Of a stretch of DNA of 64,000 nucleotides, positions 45,800 to 58,000 are shown piece after piece (positions within the stretch are counted from its first letter, which is position 1; every line of letters begins with the position of its first letter). This DNA comes from Hydractinia symbiolongicarpus (lineage: Eukaryota; Cnidaria; Hydrozoa; Anthoathecata; Hydractiniidae), in contig NC_079881.1 in NCBI RefSeq assembly GCF_029227915.1, forward strand, positions 5,890,001-5,954,000, written 5' to 3'. Made by a program: the position numbers and the translations under genes. The notes below the pieces were generated by a model. It saw nothing but the letters and a program-made list of their open reading frames with translations, made no database searches and was not told where the DNA came from.

Positions 45800-47603
45800 T
45801 CTTAACAACTTGTTATCCAGTCTTGTTTTTGAGATTTGATGCGGTCACTTGGACAACACATCATCTGTGATGGTGTTGCTCTCCAAAGGAAATTTAGGTG
45901 TAGAAAAAATATTTATCTAAATACAAAGTTAATTATTCGTATGTGTAAAAAAGTGAATGTGAACTGATATTAGCATTTTGATGGGTGAAACCATGGTGAA
46001 ATGTTGAATAACAAACCGGCCAGCACTCTCTCCAACAAAATTTAATATTATATCACTGCAATTTTTTAACGCTATTTTTATATATTATTTTGATAACGTA
46101 TTCGTATAATTTTTTTTAATTTTATTTTTACGGTATAGTTTAAGCATAGTCTCATTTGGTCGCAGCGACTCAAAATGGCTCATGTGTTTATCATAAGGAA
46201 CAGAGTCAACATGCCACCATGCCAGCAAACGTCGTGAATATAAAAAAGAGATGATGCTATATCATGTCTCAAAAACTTATCAAAATGACTTATGTTGTTT
46301 TGGCAAAGTTTGTGCAGCCTTACTAACAGTGATCTTGTTTCATTCGTGTCTGCCAGCATTCCATTTAACATAAAGGTTTAAGGAAATTAGACGGTCTAGT
46401 GAGGTTCAAAGTATTCGTAATGTGTTGCAAGAACTGTGCCAGTTTTTATAGCCACTAAGTTAAAGGCTAAAAAACTTCCTCTCTGAGAATAAAGCGAGTT
46501 GGATGTAGAGTTCTGATGGCATCATTCTTAAACCCATTTTTATTATGGTCAATAATTTGTTTTATTTAGCTTTCCTGACAACACAGAATGGCACAATTGA
46601 GGCTTCTCAAATTCTTACAACATCTTTTGGGAAAAGGCATTTTTTCATGTGTTTCTTTCGTAGTTTGGGTGTGGTACCAATAGGGATTGAGAGGGCAAAA
46701 AGGTGAAGCTTGTTACAAGATTTATTGACAGAAGGGTTCTGATTAAAGTCACGATAGTTTTTCAAAAAAAGGAGATTGATCCCCATAAATTAAAGTGGGG
46801 GAGAGTATGTGAATTAGTTACAGGGTCTGTTGTTTATAATAAGTTGTTTTTTTCACACATATTTTTATTTTGTAAATATTCGATTTTTTGGAGTGGCTTT
46901 CTTTACGCCGTATCCACATGTAAGTAAAGATTTTAAATAACGTAAAAGAATGAACGAACATCAACCGTTTTGTAAACCATTCAGTGGAAATTTACTTACA
47001 TGTGAATGCAGCCTTAGAATCTAAAAACTGGGTTGGTAGCTACACTTATGGAGACTGGGAAGGAAGTTGCTCTGTGATTAGATAGGCTTGTATTTATTTA
47101 TTTGATATGTTTTATATTACAATGAAATCATGTTCGAAGCAACAGATTTGTGTACAATTGAGAAAATTTGTTTTATATTTTTCCGATGTTTTCTACGCCT
47201 TTAATGTTCTTAATGCTACCTTAAAAGTTGCCGAATATGGTCAAAGCATATCCTTGAGAACACGGAAACATCTCGTCAGGTAAAAGCTTTTCTTAGCAGG
47301 TTAGATGTGCTGTTCTAAATCTTACTGAAAATAACTTAGTTTTTGCGTCAAAATCTGTTTCTGCATCAAAGCAGTAACACGAAGTTTCCCGCCTATTTGT
47401 TTGTTTCTGTTCTCTCGGGATGAATTTGATATTATCAACTTAGTTTTTAGGTCTTTTCAGGGTTTTTATTCTAAGGAGTCCTTGGTATGTGAGTTTGCTT
47501 CCTTTGATAAACATGTGATTCAGGTGAGGAAAATACTTCCGCAGATTGTTCTTGAGATTGTTTTCCAATTATTTTCTAATTTCCAAAATATACACCTTAT
47601 ATA
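45800..47603. other. intergenic region downstream of the SEC14L1-like gene
   Basis: No gene was recognised. Open frames on both strands are below 80 codons and lack splice or homology support. Confidence 0.45.
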
Positions 47604-48039
47604 GAACCTACAATCGTGGTCACCATATGCTGGGACAAGACAACGAATTTCGAAGCTCGCCACCACAAGTAATTGCGTAGGCTCATTCTATATTAGATTC
47701 ACACATCTTGAACTTGTCAATGTTCAGAGTGGACCTAGGTTATTTGGTAAATACAAAATTCTTAAAATGTGCTAATTGTTGCTGACGTCAGCAAGGCTAT
47801 TAATCACAAATTTCGAGGCCTTTGTGGTCCCCGACGTGAATTATTTCGGTGTGCGGGCGTGCTAAAGAATGTGACTAGCAACTTTTCAATCCTCTCTGCC
47901 TGGCCTACTTGTGTGCAAAAGTGGCGACTTTGCAGCCTGCCGGCTGCAGAGTATGGACTATTTGACTGTTTTGTCCATATTTGGATAACGAGTAAAATAC
48001 TGCCTTAGTCTCAATATTTTTGTCCACGATTGTAGGTTC
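47604..48039. mobile_element. TIR element, 436 bp, flanked by TA
   Basis: GAACCTACAATCGTGG at 47604-47619 has an exact reverse complement CCACGATTGTAGGTTC at 48024-48039, and both ends abut TA (47602-47603 and 48040-48041). The TA flank suggests a Tc1/mariner/pogo-type or similar insertion. No transposase is encoded. A CGTCCCCAGGGC motif lies immediately outside the right end. Confidence 0.6.
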
Positions 48040-48041
48040 TA

Positions 48042-50041
48042 CATCGTCCCCAGGGCTCTTTGATTTGCCAGCGAAGGCGGAATCTTTGCCTACGGAAAAA
48101 GATAGATACAGCGCAGCTAGAATGGACGCCCGAAACTTATCCAGGCGAAAATCTAAATCCTCGTTTTGACAGATTTTTTTCTGCAATAAGAATCCTAACA
48201 GTGCAACAAATTTTTTATTATCCAATGAACATACTTTAATTGAAAGTTTATTTTTTAAAATTCAATTTTTGATTATTATTGTAACTGTAAATCATAGCTA
48301 ACTTAACTTGCATAAACTTCATTTCTCTATAAGAACAATTTTAAAAGAAAAACAATAAAAACAAAATAAGAACAACGGCAAGGCTGAAAATTTATCTATT
48401 TTCTCTGAAAAACAATTTGGAAAATATCTTTAAAGGTGGCAGCAAATTATTTTTTACATAATCAGTTACGGATTTTAGAATATTCTACGGTTTTGTTCCT
48501 CCATTTTACTCAGTCCTCTTCAAAGTTCAGTACTTTTTCAGATTATTGGTAATGACGGGAATCTTTAAGCCGCAGGGTTTCTTGTTTTCTTTTAATAACA
48601 ATCTCTCTGAAATAAAGACATGGGGAGGTTGACCTCGCTGCTTTTAAGATAAATCAGTTTTAACCTTATCATAACTTCTAAATTTTCAGAGGATAAAAGT
48701 GGGAACACGAGTTTCCAATCGTCTTTAGTATGTACTAACCTTTCGGACAATTAAATTGGACGCAAACACAAAACATTTTGTCAGAAATCAGATCTTAATT
48801 GTGACAATAGCAAGAACTTTGAATTTATTTTGTATTGAAAGTCTTTTTTCTATCTTTACTGGAAAGTGCACCTGACACTTATTTTCACTTTCACTGGAAA
48901 TTTATTTTGTGGATGCCACAAAATGGTTTTATGTTCAACCCCCTTTTTAAATATTCCTATTTGACATTTACCTGTTCCCTGTAATTTTCATCTGTTTTCT
49001 GTTTTTATTTGTTAAGAAAAAACTGCAAAATATACAATAAGCACACGATAAGTAGAATAAAATTTTTCTACAACTTCAATTATATTTAAACAGATATATA
49101 CATAAAAAACATATAAATATATATATTAACTTTTGGTAATGAAAATAAATTATATTACTACGAAAATACATTTTAATATTTTCCAAGGAATTTGTTGTAA
49201 GTCAGGTTACGAGAAATGTCTAAAAAAATTTTATGGGGGTAGCTTCCTTCAATTACTTTATTTTGACGTTTCTCACGACCTCTATGTCCCTACTCCATTT
49301 ATTTTACCATAATACGAGAAAATAAAAGTGAAAAATGGAATATTTTAAAAAACTCTCTTACATAATAATTTTAGTAAAAATCAGTATCTTTTTCACCCAT
49401 ATAACATATTTATACGCATTCCAACAACTTACTTCACGTCACTCTCTCTGTCAAGTAGAACTTAGAACTTTGAAATATAAAAAAATTTCCAATTTACATG
49501 AGATATACGAACGAACGTCTAAACAAAAATATATATATATATTACCATTAACTGTTTTTTTTTTATTAATTTTAAACGGTTTATTTCACAAATGCTTAAA
49601 ATTAAACACAAAATGCGTTACAATAGGCCATTCGTTTATTTCCAAATTTCTTGGAGGCCGTTTACACGAAAGCTAGTATCAAATCAAACGGTTAGAGTCA
49701 ATTCATGATGTGTTTCTTAGAGCTATATGCAACACTTCTGCTGAAGTAAAACTTTTTTCGGAAACCGGTGCGAAATTACAGTCTGCAGTTAAAGTTCGAT
49801 TTGCGCACATGACAAATACGAGAAAGTTTTTTTTTCAGTCTTGTGTAAACATCGCCTTATACGCTTTTTCATTTCTAAGAAATTCTGCTTTACTGATTGC
49901 AGATTTGACAGAATAATTTAGAAGCCGTTGCAAGGTGAACGATGCAATGACTTCTTATAGTTACCTCATTGTAGAACAGTAGAAACTTCACATTTCGGTA
50001 AAAACGGTAGCTAAAGTCTGCATTAGCTGACAATTGCAAGA
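48042..50041. other. intergenic region upstream of the coiled-coil gene
   Basis: No gene was recognised. The open frames at 49335-49676 and 49710-49916 lack recognisable domains; whether part of this stretch is transcribed cannot be told by eye. Confidence 0.4.
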
Positions 50042-51397
50042 ATGGCTGGAAAGAAAACAGCGTCTACCTACAAGGTGATGAGTCCTGCGAAACGAAAGAA
50101 AGCTGTGGAAGAGTCATTGCAGCGCAAAATGAAGAACGAACACAACTTTAAAAGTTTGCAAGAAGAAATAAAAAATGTCGAAAAGGAAAAGAAAATTCTC
50201 GACGCGGAAGAGAAAGAGTTAGATGAACGAAAAGAAGAGCAAACGCAGATGAAAGAAACGATGGAGAAATATCGAAAAAAAATCAACACTCTAACGTACG
50301 TGGGTAAATTCAGCATTCATCGAAATCGAGAAAAAATCACGGCAACGATGAAGGATCTAAGAAATAGCAGCGCCATTTTACATAATCTAAACCAGCGTAT
50401 TTCCAAACGCGAGGCTGCTTCGGGCAAACATTTGACCAATCTGAAAGCAGGTTTCAACACGTTGTTGAGAGAAAATGAAAAAACGAAAGATATTTTATTT
50501 CTGCTCCAACCGGTCGTGCAACCACGTGATAGAGAGAGGTATGAAGAAAGAAAAGAGAAATTAATAAAACAAATAAGCAATCTACAGCAAGCATTCGATA
50601 CCATAGTAAAATTGGAGATGGAAAAACAACAGTCTCCTAATTCACATGCTAGTAACATAGAACATTTTATAACGTCAAAACATGAAGGTATGTTATGTTA
50701 AAGCTTTCCTAAAACGCTTAAATAAAACGTAAAAAACACGTGTGGTGAATTAATGAATGATTGCTCCTTCTTTACAGCTCTGAAAGCAGAAATAAATCGT
50801 CTTCATCACCAAATCAAAGTAGTCAATGAAGAATTGTCGCAAATGACGGCACTCGTCGAGCAACGTCGAATAGAAGTGGCTAGTATGAAGACGGTCATAA
50901 AGAATCAATCAAAAAACAGCTTTGAGGACAGCAAGTCATATAAGGAAGTTCTGGAACATAATAAGAAACTTCAAGCAAAACTGGACGAGTTTTTAACTCG
51001 AAAAGACGAGATCACGGCTGAAACACGGCGGGTGATGGACCAAATGGAAGAAGAAAAACGATGCCGGTATGAAAAGTCAGAGAAAGAGATCGAAGTAGAG
51101 ACGTTGATTGCTCGATTTCACGACGAACAACAACGAGAAAAGGCAAGAGAAGTCGAAGACAATAAAATTATCGACGAATTAAAACGACAGATTGAAGTAC
51201 AAGAGGAACATCTTGAGAATATGTGTGCAGTATCAGCGAAATTAAAAGAACAATGTCGAAATGAATACAATGAATTAAAAGATCTCAAACATCAAGCCTT
51301 TGTTGTTGGTAGCGAAAATCAAGCCATGCTGAAAGTGATTTCAAGACATGTGCAAGAGAATTTACACAAATTACCACAAGAATATTTTAACTTGTGA
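50042..51397 (+). CDS. unrecognised coiled-coil protein, two exons
   Basis: Exons 50042-50687 and 50778-51397 (donor GAAG|GTATGT, acceptor TCTTTACAG, phase 1) encode 421 residues ending in TGA. An in-frame TAG six codons before the ATG supports this start. Almost the whole protein is charged heptad-like helix: residues about 30-85, 95-200 and 217-405 are rich in Glu, Lys, Gln and Leu, with interruptions near residues 85-95 (TLTYVGKFSIHR) and 155-165 (LLQPVVQPRDRE). The N-terminus is basic (MAGKKTASTYKVMSPAKRKK). No catalytic motif, signal peptide or membrane segment is seen. It is convergent with DNAI2, their stops being 662 bases apart. A structural or axonemal role is a guess from composition and neighbours. 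An AATAAA occurs near 51667. Confidence 0.85.
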
Positions 51398-52059
51398 AAA
51401 ATTCATTGCGTAAACTATTGTAATTTTATAACGAGTCATGTGACCAAGATGTTGATACTATACATCATATATATTGACGTTTGTTGAATCTCACCATACA
51501 TAACGCACTGCTTATTATTGGAAGCAAGCACATAAACATATGATCGACTTTTCTGTGGATTACCTTAAGGGAAAGGAGTTTTCGCGGCGATTTTGTCGCT
51601 TATTCACAAAATTACACTTTTTAGAGCAAATCACAAAATAGTTCGGCAAATGTTGATTAATAGAAAAAATAAATTAAAAAAAAAACCCTTGTATTGTGCA
51701 GAACATTTTCGTGTTACCAATTGTTTAAGGAAATATTTAACATGCAAAAATAAAAGTACTTATTATGCAAAAAACATTCCGTAAGTATTTTCATTTCAGG
51801 TCTTTCAGAGACAGCCAGTTTGAATCTGATTTCATCATCGAATCATTGGCATCCTTAAAAAATCATCCTTGATTCGTTCATAGGATGCAAATTTTAAACA
51901 TAGATACTGTACTTTTCTTTTTGTTGGTTATGCGAATCTGATATCAATATAGTCGCGCAAAAAATAAGGGCGTAAAAATCGAAGGCGCATGAAATTAAAG
52001 GATGGTTTAATGTGTAAAGAAGGATCACAGGAAAGAGAAGAAAACTTCTCACCTCATAA

Positions 52060-55000
52060 CTACGCCTCAGTCGATTCTTTATCAGTATGATTTTCCACAT
52101 TCGTCGTAATATCTTCATCTTCGCCATTTTTCGGTTTCTCGTCCATTGTTTCGCCAGGTAGTTGATTTTTCGCCAGCGCCTTTTGTGCTTCAAGGAAAGC
52201 ATTATATCGGTCGACATTTTTCGTTTCGCGTTCTTTCAACTCGGCGTTAATTGACGCAAAGAAATCTTGTTCCGCTTTTGCAATCAAATCTTCATGTTCT
52301 TCTTCGCCTCCCTTTTCTTCTTCTTTATCTCTACAGACCAATCGATATAAAGAAATTCCCTAGCGCTTCCTAATCATACCTCACACATCCTGACCAATAA
52401 AAAACTCAACATTTCCGGCTTTTTTGCAAGAAAAATATTGACCAACTGTGAAATCAAGAAGATTTTAAACGAAATTTAGTTAGAATATGTTTTGACTGTT
52501 TACGCTTAGCCATGCGGCTTTAGGCCCACACTCGGATATGGGCCCAAACTCAGATTTAGGCCTACTGGGTAAAATTACGAGACCATTTTATACCTCCTTG
52601 GCAAAAGGATAAGTACAGTTGACTCCTTCTAATTCGAATCTCTATAATTCGAATATTTCTATAATTCGAAAGAGTGCTCAGTTACCGTCAATTTTCCTTA
52701 AGAAACTTTTATAAAAAACTTACTACAATTCGAATTTCTTTGAAATTTTCTCTAATTCGAAGACTTTTTCAGTCCCTTCAGCACGATTCTCTGCCTAATT
52801 CGAATTTTAGAGTCTAAACAGGGCTTTGACAAATTCGAATGTTTATCTAAAATTCTAAAATTGTCTTTCGAACGTTATTTTTCAAAACGTTGCTCTTGCA
52901 CTTGGTGATGCAACTCGTATTGTCGAAAGAGATCGTCTCTCCAATGTAAAGCAATCAAATATTCAACAGAGTTTCTTTTTTTGTGCAAACTATGAAAATA
53001 TAGATTGCATGAAACTTGAATTATGTTTTCTTAATTTTGAAATTAACGTAATTTCTCTCTGTAATTCGAATTTTCACTCTCCGAAGCTGAAGTTCGAATT
53101 AAAAAGTTTTCCATAATTCGAAATTCTCTATAATTCATACAAAAAATTTTCCTTGTGGGAATTCGAATTAGGGAGAATCAACTGTAGTCCGTAAATTTTA
53201 TTTCACTTCATACAAAGCTTTCTTAAAAAACTATTATTTTCAGCTGTTTCTTCGTCTTCTGAAAAAAGATATATATAAAATGACTTGAAACCATAGACGG
53301 GTAGTAACTTTGCAAATAAGTGTTATTTCCTCTGAAAGTTAAGTACCAAATTTTTTACCACAAAACATAATTACGATTAATCAAAAGAAGAAGTAAAAGA
53401 GATGTGATTTTAATTCAATTGATGATTTTAGAAATTTATAGCAGACACCTTTATAAAGTGAACACCTCTATAGAGCAAACGCCTCTACAAAGCAGACACC
53501 TTTCCCAAGCTGACACGAAAAAGTGTTCGCTTCAGGGGAGATTCCACTGTACCTTACTGTATGCATAAATGCCACTCATATTTAATATCATAGAAAACGT
53601 CTAAAAGCAAATATACCTTTCCTGTTGACTTTTGGAACGTTCTTTTAGTCTCATCTCTCGATGTCTTGCTTCTAATATCTTCTCCCGCTTTGTTTCTCTT
53701 TCAAACATCTATGATGGAACAGATGGACCATACATTCGAAAGATCAAATTTTTACTTAATAGGCGACATAGTGTTGAAAACCATGATTAGCGGTACATTT
53801 TTTGCTGGCAATTCAAGTTTTTTGACTGTTTCTCAATGGGAAAATTCTTACCTAGTGTAAAGCTTTTTTTTATTATTTTAACATTAAAGTTTCGAGGAAG
53901 ACTTTTTAGTAGGTTTTGTGTGTTTCGATCATTTCGCGATATTTAATGAGTACAAAATATTTCAGAGCACTTAATCTACTGTATTCCAGCAAAAAAGTTA
54001 CAAATCGTTTCATTTTTACTTCTATACACAAAATACACAGATCGCTAAAATAAAAAGTGCACGAAATATTTGAAAATATGCTATTTTCACATACTTTTTC
54101 ACAGGGATGTACAACTTTTGGCTCTTTATGAACCTCTCTGTTCACATGTCGGCTTTACGTGAAAGATAGAGAGAGAGGACAAAAAAGATAAAAAATCTTA
54201 CAGCGGACATTGTTGATTTTTCATGTCGCAGTAGCGTATACAAACTCTCTGAAAGTTCAATCAATGTTGTTGTCCCTTGGTGTGAACCACATGCCACCAG
54301 CCTGCCTTGATCTTGTACTCTAATTGAGTTTAGCGCTTCGTCGCAGACCTGTAAAGGGAAAGCATAACATTCACAGTAGTTAACTAACGTATTTACACAT
54401 TCCTTTTATCAGATAAAACCACATAGGAATATAAGACTTGTATTACCAAAAAATTTAGAATGAATTATGAACATTAAAAAACATTCCAGGTTTAACTAGT
54501 TTAGAAGTCTAACATTATAAAGGGATATCTACTATATTTTGTCTACTCCGCAGCCCTGCAATTTCATCCCCTGCAACTTTAACATTCTGGGCCTTAGTCT
54601 CGTATCTAAGACCATGCATCCAAAACTCAAAGAATCGCTTGTATGTGATTATTTATAATGTTATCGAATATGTTAAAGTTAAAGAATACGTTAAGAATAT
54701 TTTTTGGCTTTAAATTAAAAAGACGTCTTAAAGTGACTACAAAAAAAAACCACCGAGGAGCTTATTATTGTAATGGAATATCTATTCCGCAGACTCACTC
54801 AAATTCCTTTAACTTTATCATGAACGCCACGTACTTTACGTGAAACCTGTTGTTCCTATCTCGGAAAACAATCAATTTCCCTTTCTGCTTTTTTTACTGA
54901 TTCACCATACAAAATCTCCTGACTGTCTTATGTACTTCAAAGTTTATATCACAGCAATTTTTGACAACATCCCCAAAAGCCACCTCCCACTCGTTTACAT

Positions 55001-58000
55001 CCGGGAACAATAAAATTTCCTAATTTTAAGCAAACTTTTTCTGATTTTCTAGAAATGTGACAGAGGCAGTACGTTGAGTTATATATGTAAAAAAGAGATC
55101 ACTTCAAAGGCAAAAACAAACAAACAAACAAACAAGCAAAGCAGATGAAGTCCAGTAGACCAAAGTGGATATTTTGTTATAAGACAACGAACCTGTATAC
55201 TCAACGTAGGATCATTCTGTTTGAATAAATAATCCCACACATCCAGACATCCATCCATGCGTGATGTAAAAAACACTGCAGGTCGAGAAGGACTCCAACA
55301 ACCGTCTGTTAAATACGCCATATGCTGTCTAAATGTAAGCAGGTGGGAACCAGGTTAATGACGTAATTTGTTTGCAAGTGAGAAGAAACTAAACTCAAGC
55401 ACACAGAAAGACAGTGCTATCAGAGAGCCCTGCCTGCTTCCTGACATTAACAAATCTATTTTGTTTTGTTGTTATACATCCTCTGGTACAAACGGAAGAT
55501 TCGTAAAAGAGGGTTATGAAGTGTTGTACTAATAAAGTTTAGCACATACTTGGTCCACATGATTGAAGATTCACGTAAATCTTCAGACCAGATCTAAAAA
55601 TGTGAACATAAAATAAACAAGGTGCAAAAAAGTCCAGGAAAATCTAGAGTATAAATGAAAAATCTAGTTAATTCTTTTGGGCACCTGTTTCGCATTAGTA
55701 GACGTATCCAATTTTATACTTACTCTTGCTGTCCAATCACCCACTGTTAAGAAATTCTTTGGGAAGAATGGATTCCGCTACAGAGTAAAAAAAAGAACTG
55801 TATCATAAAGAAGTGAGAAATAACGATTATTGGAAAAAATCGGGTAAAGTGACTGATTTTAAGTTGCTGACGAAAGTATCTCCTGGTTAAAAGTATAATA
55901 GTATAAGTAAAATAAATTAATAATTTTTGACTAACTTTATCCCAATTAAAAAAACTATCGAGGACTTTACTACTGTTTTATTTCTTAGAGAATTGTTCAA
56001 ATATTTTTCCTACTTAAGTAAATCTACTAGTTTTCATAATAAACTTTGATTATAAGATAGGGAGATATAACAGGAAAGAGCATAGCAATATTTTCTCTCT
56101 AAACAATTGGATATCTTTCTTTCTCATTCGACACTTCAGACACAGCAACTAATCTGTACATTGATGACTAAAATATTCCTCGAAAAATCTAAACCCTAGC
56201 TGTTTTTCTGATAGGGATTTTTATTGTCGGAAAATGTTGAAAATTTGTGTTTTGTAAAATCGCAAATTTAATTTCGTGTTACGAAAACCACAAAATTTTA
56301 TTCTGCAAAATCTTTTAACAGTAAACTAGGAAATTTATTTCTGAGAAATCTCAACAAAATAGATCTTAAAAGGAAAATGTAAAACATGAACTCCACTTAT
56401 TTTTAACTTCTAGATACTCATCCACCAAAGTTAATTTTCTGTGAAACTCGCTATTTTCTGTCGCTAACTAATTTCGCAAAAATGCAAAAGTTATATGTTT
56501 CTTTGGAACTTCTGACAATATAGTATTAGCTGGAACAATCCATCAGATTCTGAGGCAAGTGACTTGTGAAATGAAAAAAACATAGCCTTTAAATTATAGA
56601 CCTGATCTCTATAATAATAGCTGTCGTCCGTCTGTTTGTCTGTCTGTTACGAAAACACGAAATGCGATATATAAAGGACAGGCGACCTCGTGGAATTTTT
56701 CACAGGGTGACTAGTGGTTTATAAACAATCAATCTAAAATACACACCTGTAGTGCATATATAGGTCCGTAATGTTGACTATACGATGCTACAATCTTATC
56801 AGCTGGTGATTTGGCTTTCCTGTTACACGACAACACAACACCTTGCTCAGTGCCCACCATGAATTTAGTGGGCATCGTTGGTTCGTAATCGAGAACCAAT
56901 CCCCCCATTGGTTTGCCCTCCTTTGGGTTTTTATTTAAAAGTAATGATTCTGTGGGTTCACCAAGTTTACGTGTGTCCCACCAGTAAATATATCCATCGG
57001 TGCTTGTGGAGAAACACTCCGTTCCTACAGAAGAAATAAAAGTGTCCAAATAAAACCAGAAAAAATGTCATTAATCAAAATGTCATCAATGTACAAAATG
57101 CATCAACATTAGACTTAAACAACTGTTAAGCTAACCCTCAGATTCAAACCCTCAGCTTTATAAAATACTGCATTAACCAGGCTTTAGCAACACACAGGGG
57201 GTGATGGAAAAAATGGCAAATATACAATTAATTGGTTACAAACAATCACTAACTAGCAGATAGCAGAAACAAATTATTCAGTTGTTATACCTGTTTTAGA
57301 TTGAATAAATTTGACATCAAAAATTGGATCACGGTGACTCTTCTCAATGGGGGTGACTTCAACTGGTTGTGAGCCTTTCCTGGTATCCCAATACCCTGTA
57401 ATAAGGAAAGTCAAAACAAACAAGCTGTGGTAACCATGCTAAAGTCAACGAGTCAAATCAGCTTTTAACATCACTCAGTGTAATCAGTTATCTTCTAAAA
57501 GTTATTGTTTGTGACATCACCTTGGTAAATAAAACTTTTTTGTGCATGTCTGTGAGTACCCATTGAAAAAGAACGAAAATGATGGTCCTTTAAAATTAGT
57601 GAACTTGTTGAATACTGTTTAAGATGCTTATGAAAATTCGAAGAAGTTTTTTTCTTTTATTCAGCTCTAACATTCCAAAGAGAATACTTTTATAGCCTTT
57701 TATAAGTTTTTTGCATTTTTTTGCATCTCTTAGTCTTCATCCAAAAAAAAATAAAAAAATGCTACCTCAACAACTTAAAACTTCAGTACATACCAAGTTG
57801 ACCATTATAACATCCTCCAACAAGAATGTGTGGATCCTTAGGATTATATTCAACACAGACAAGTGGTGAAACGGGTTTCAAGGTAAAATCTGGTTTGTTT
57901 GGATTTTCTAAGGAAACAAACAAGAAATGAACAAGGACAAAAAATCATGGAGGTTAATTCTAAACGAGGTTAAAAAGATTTTTCCATAAAAGGAATGTAA

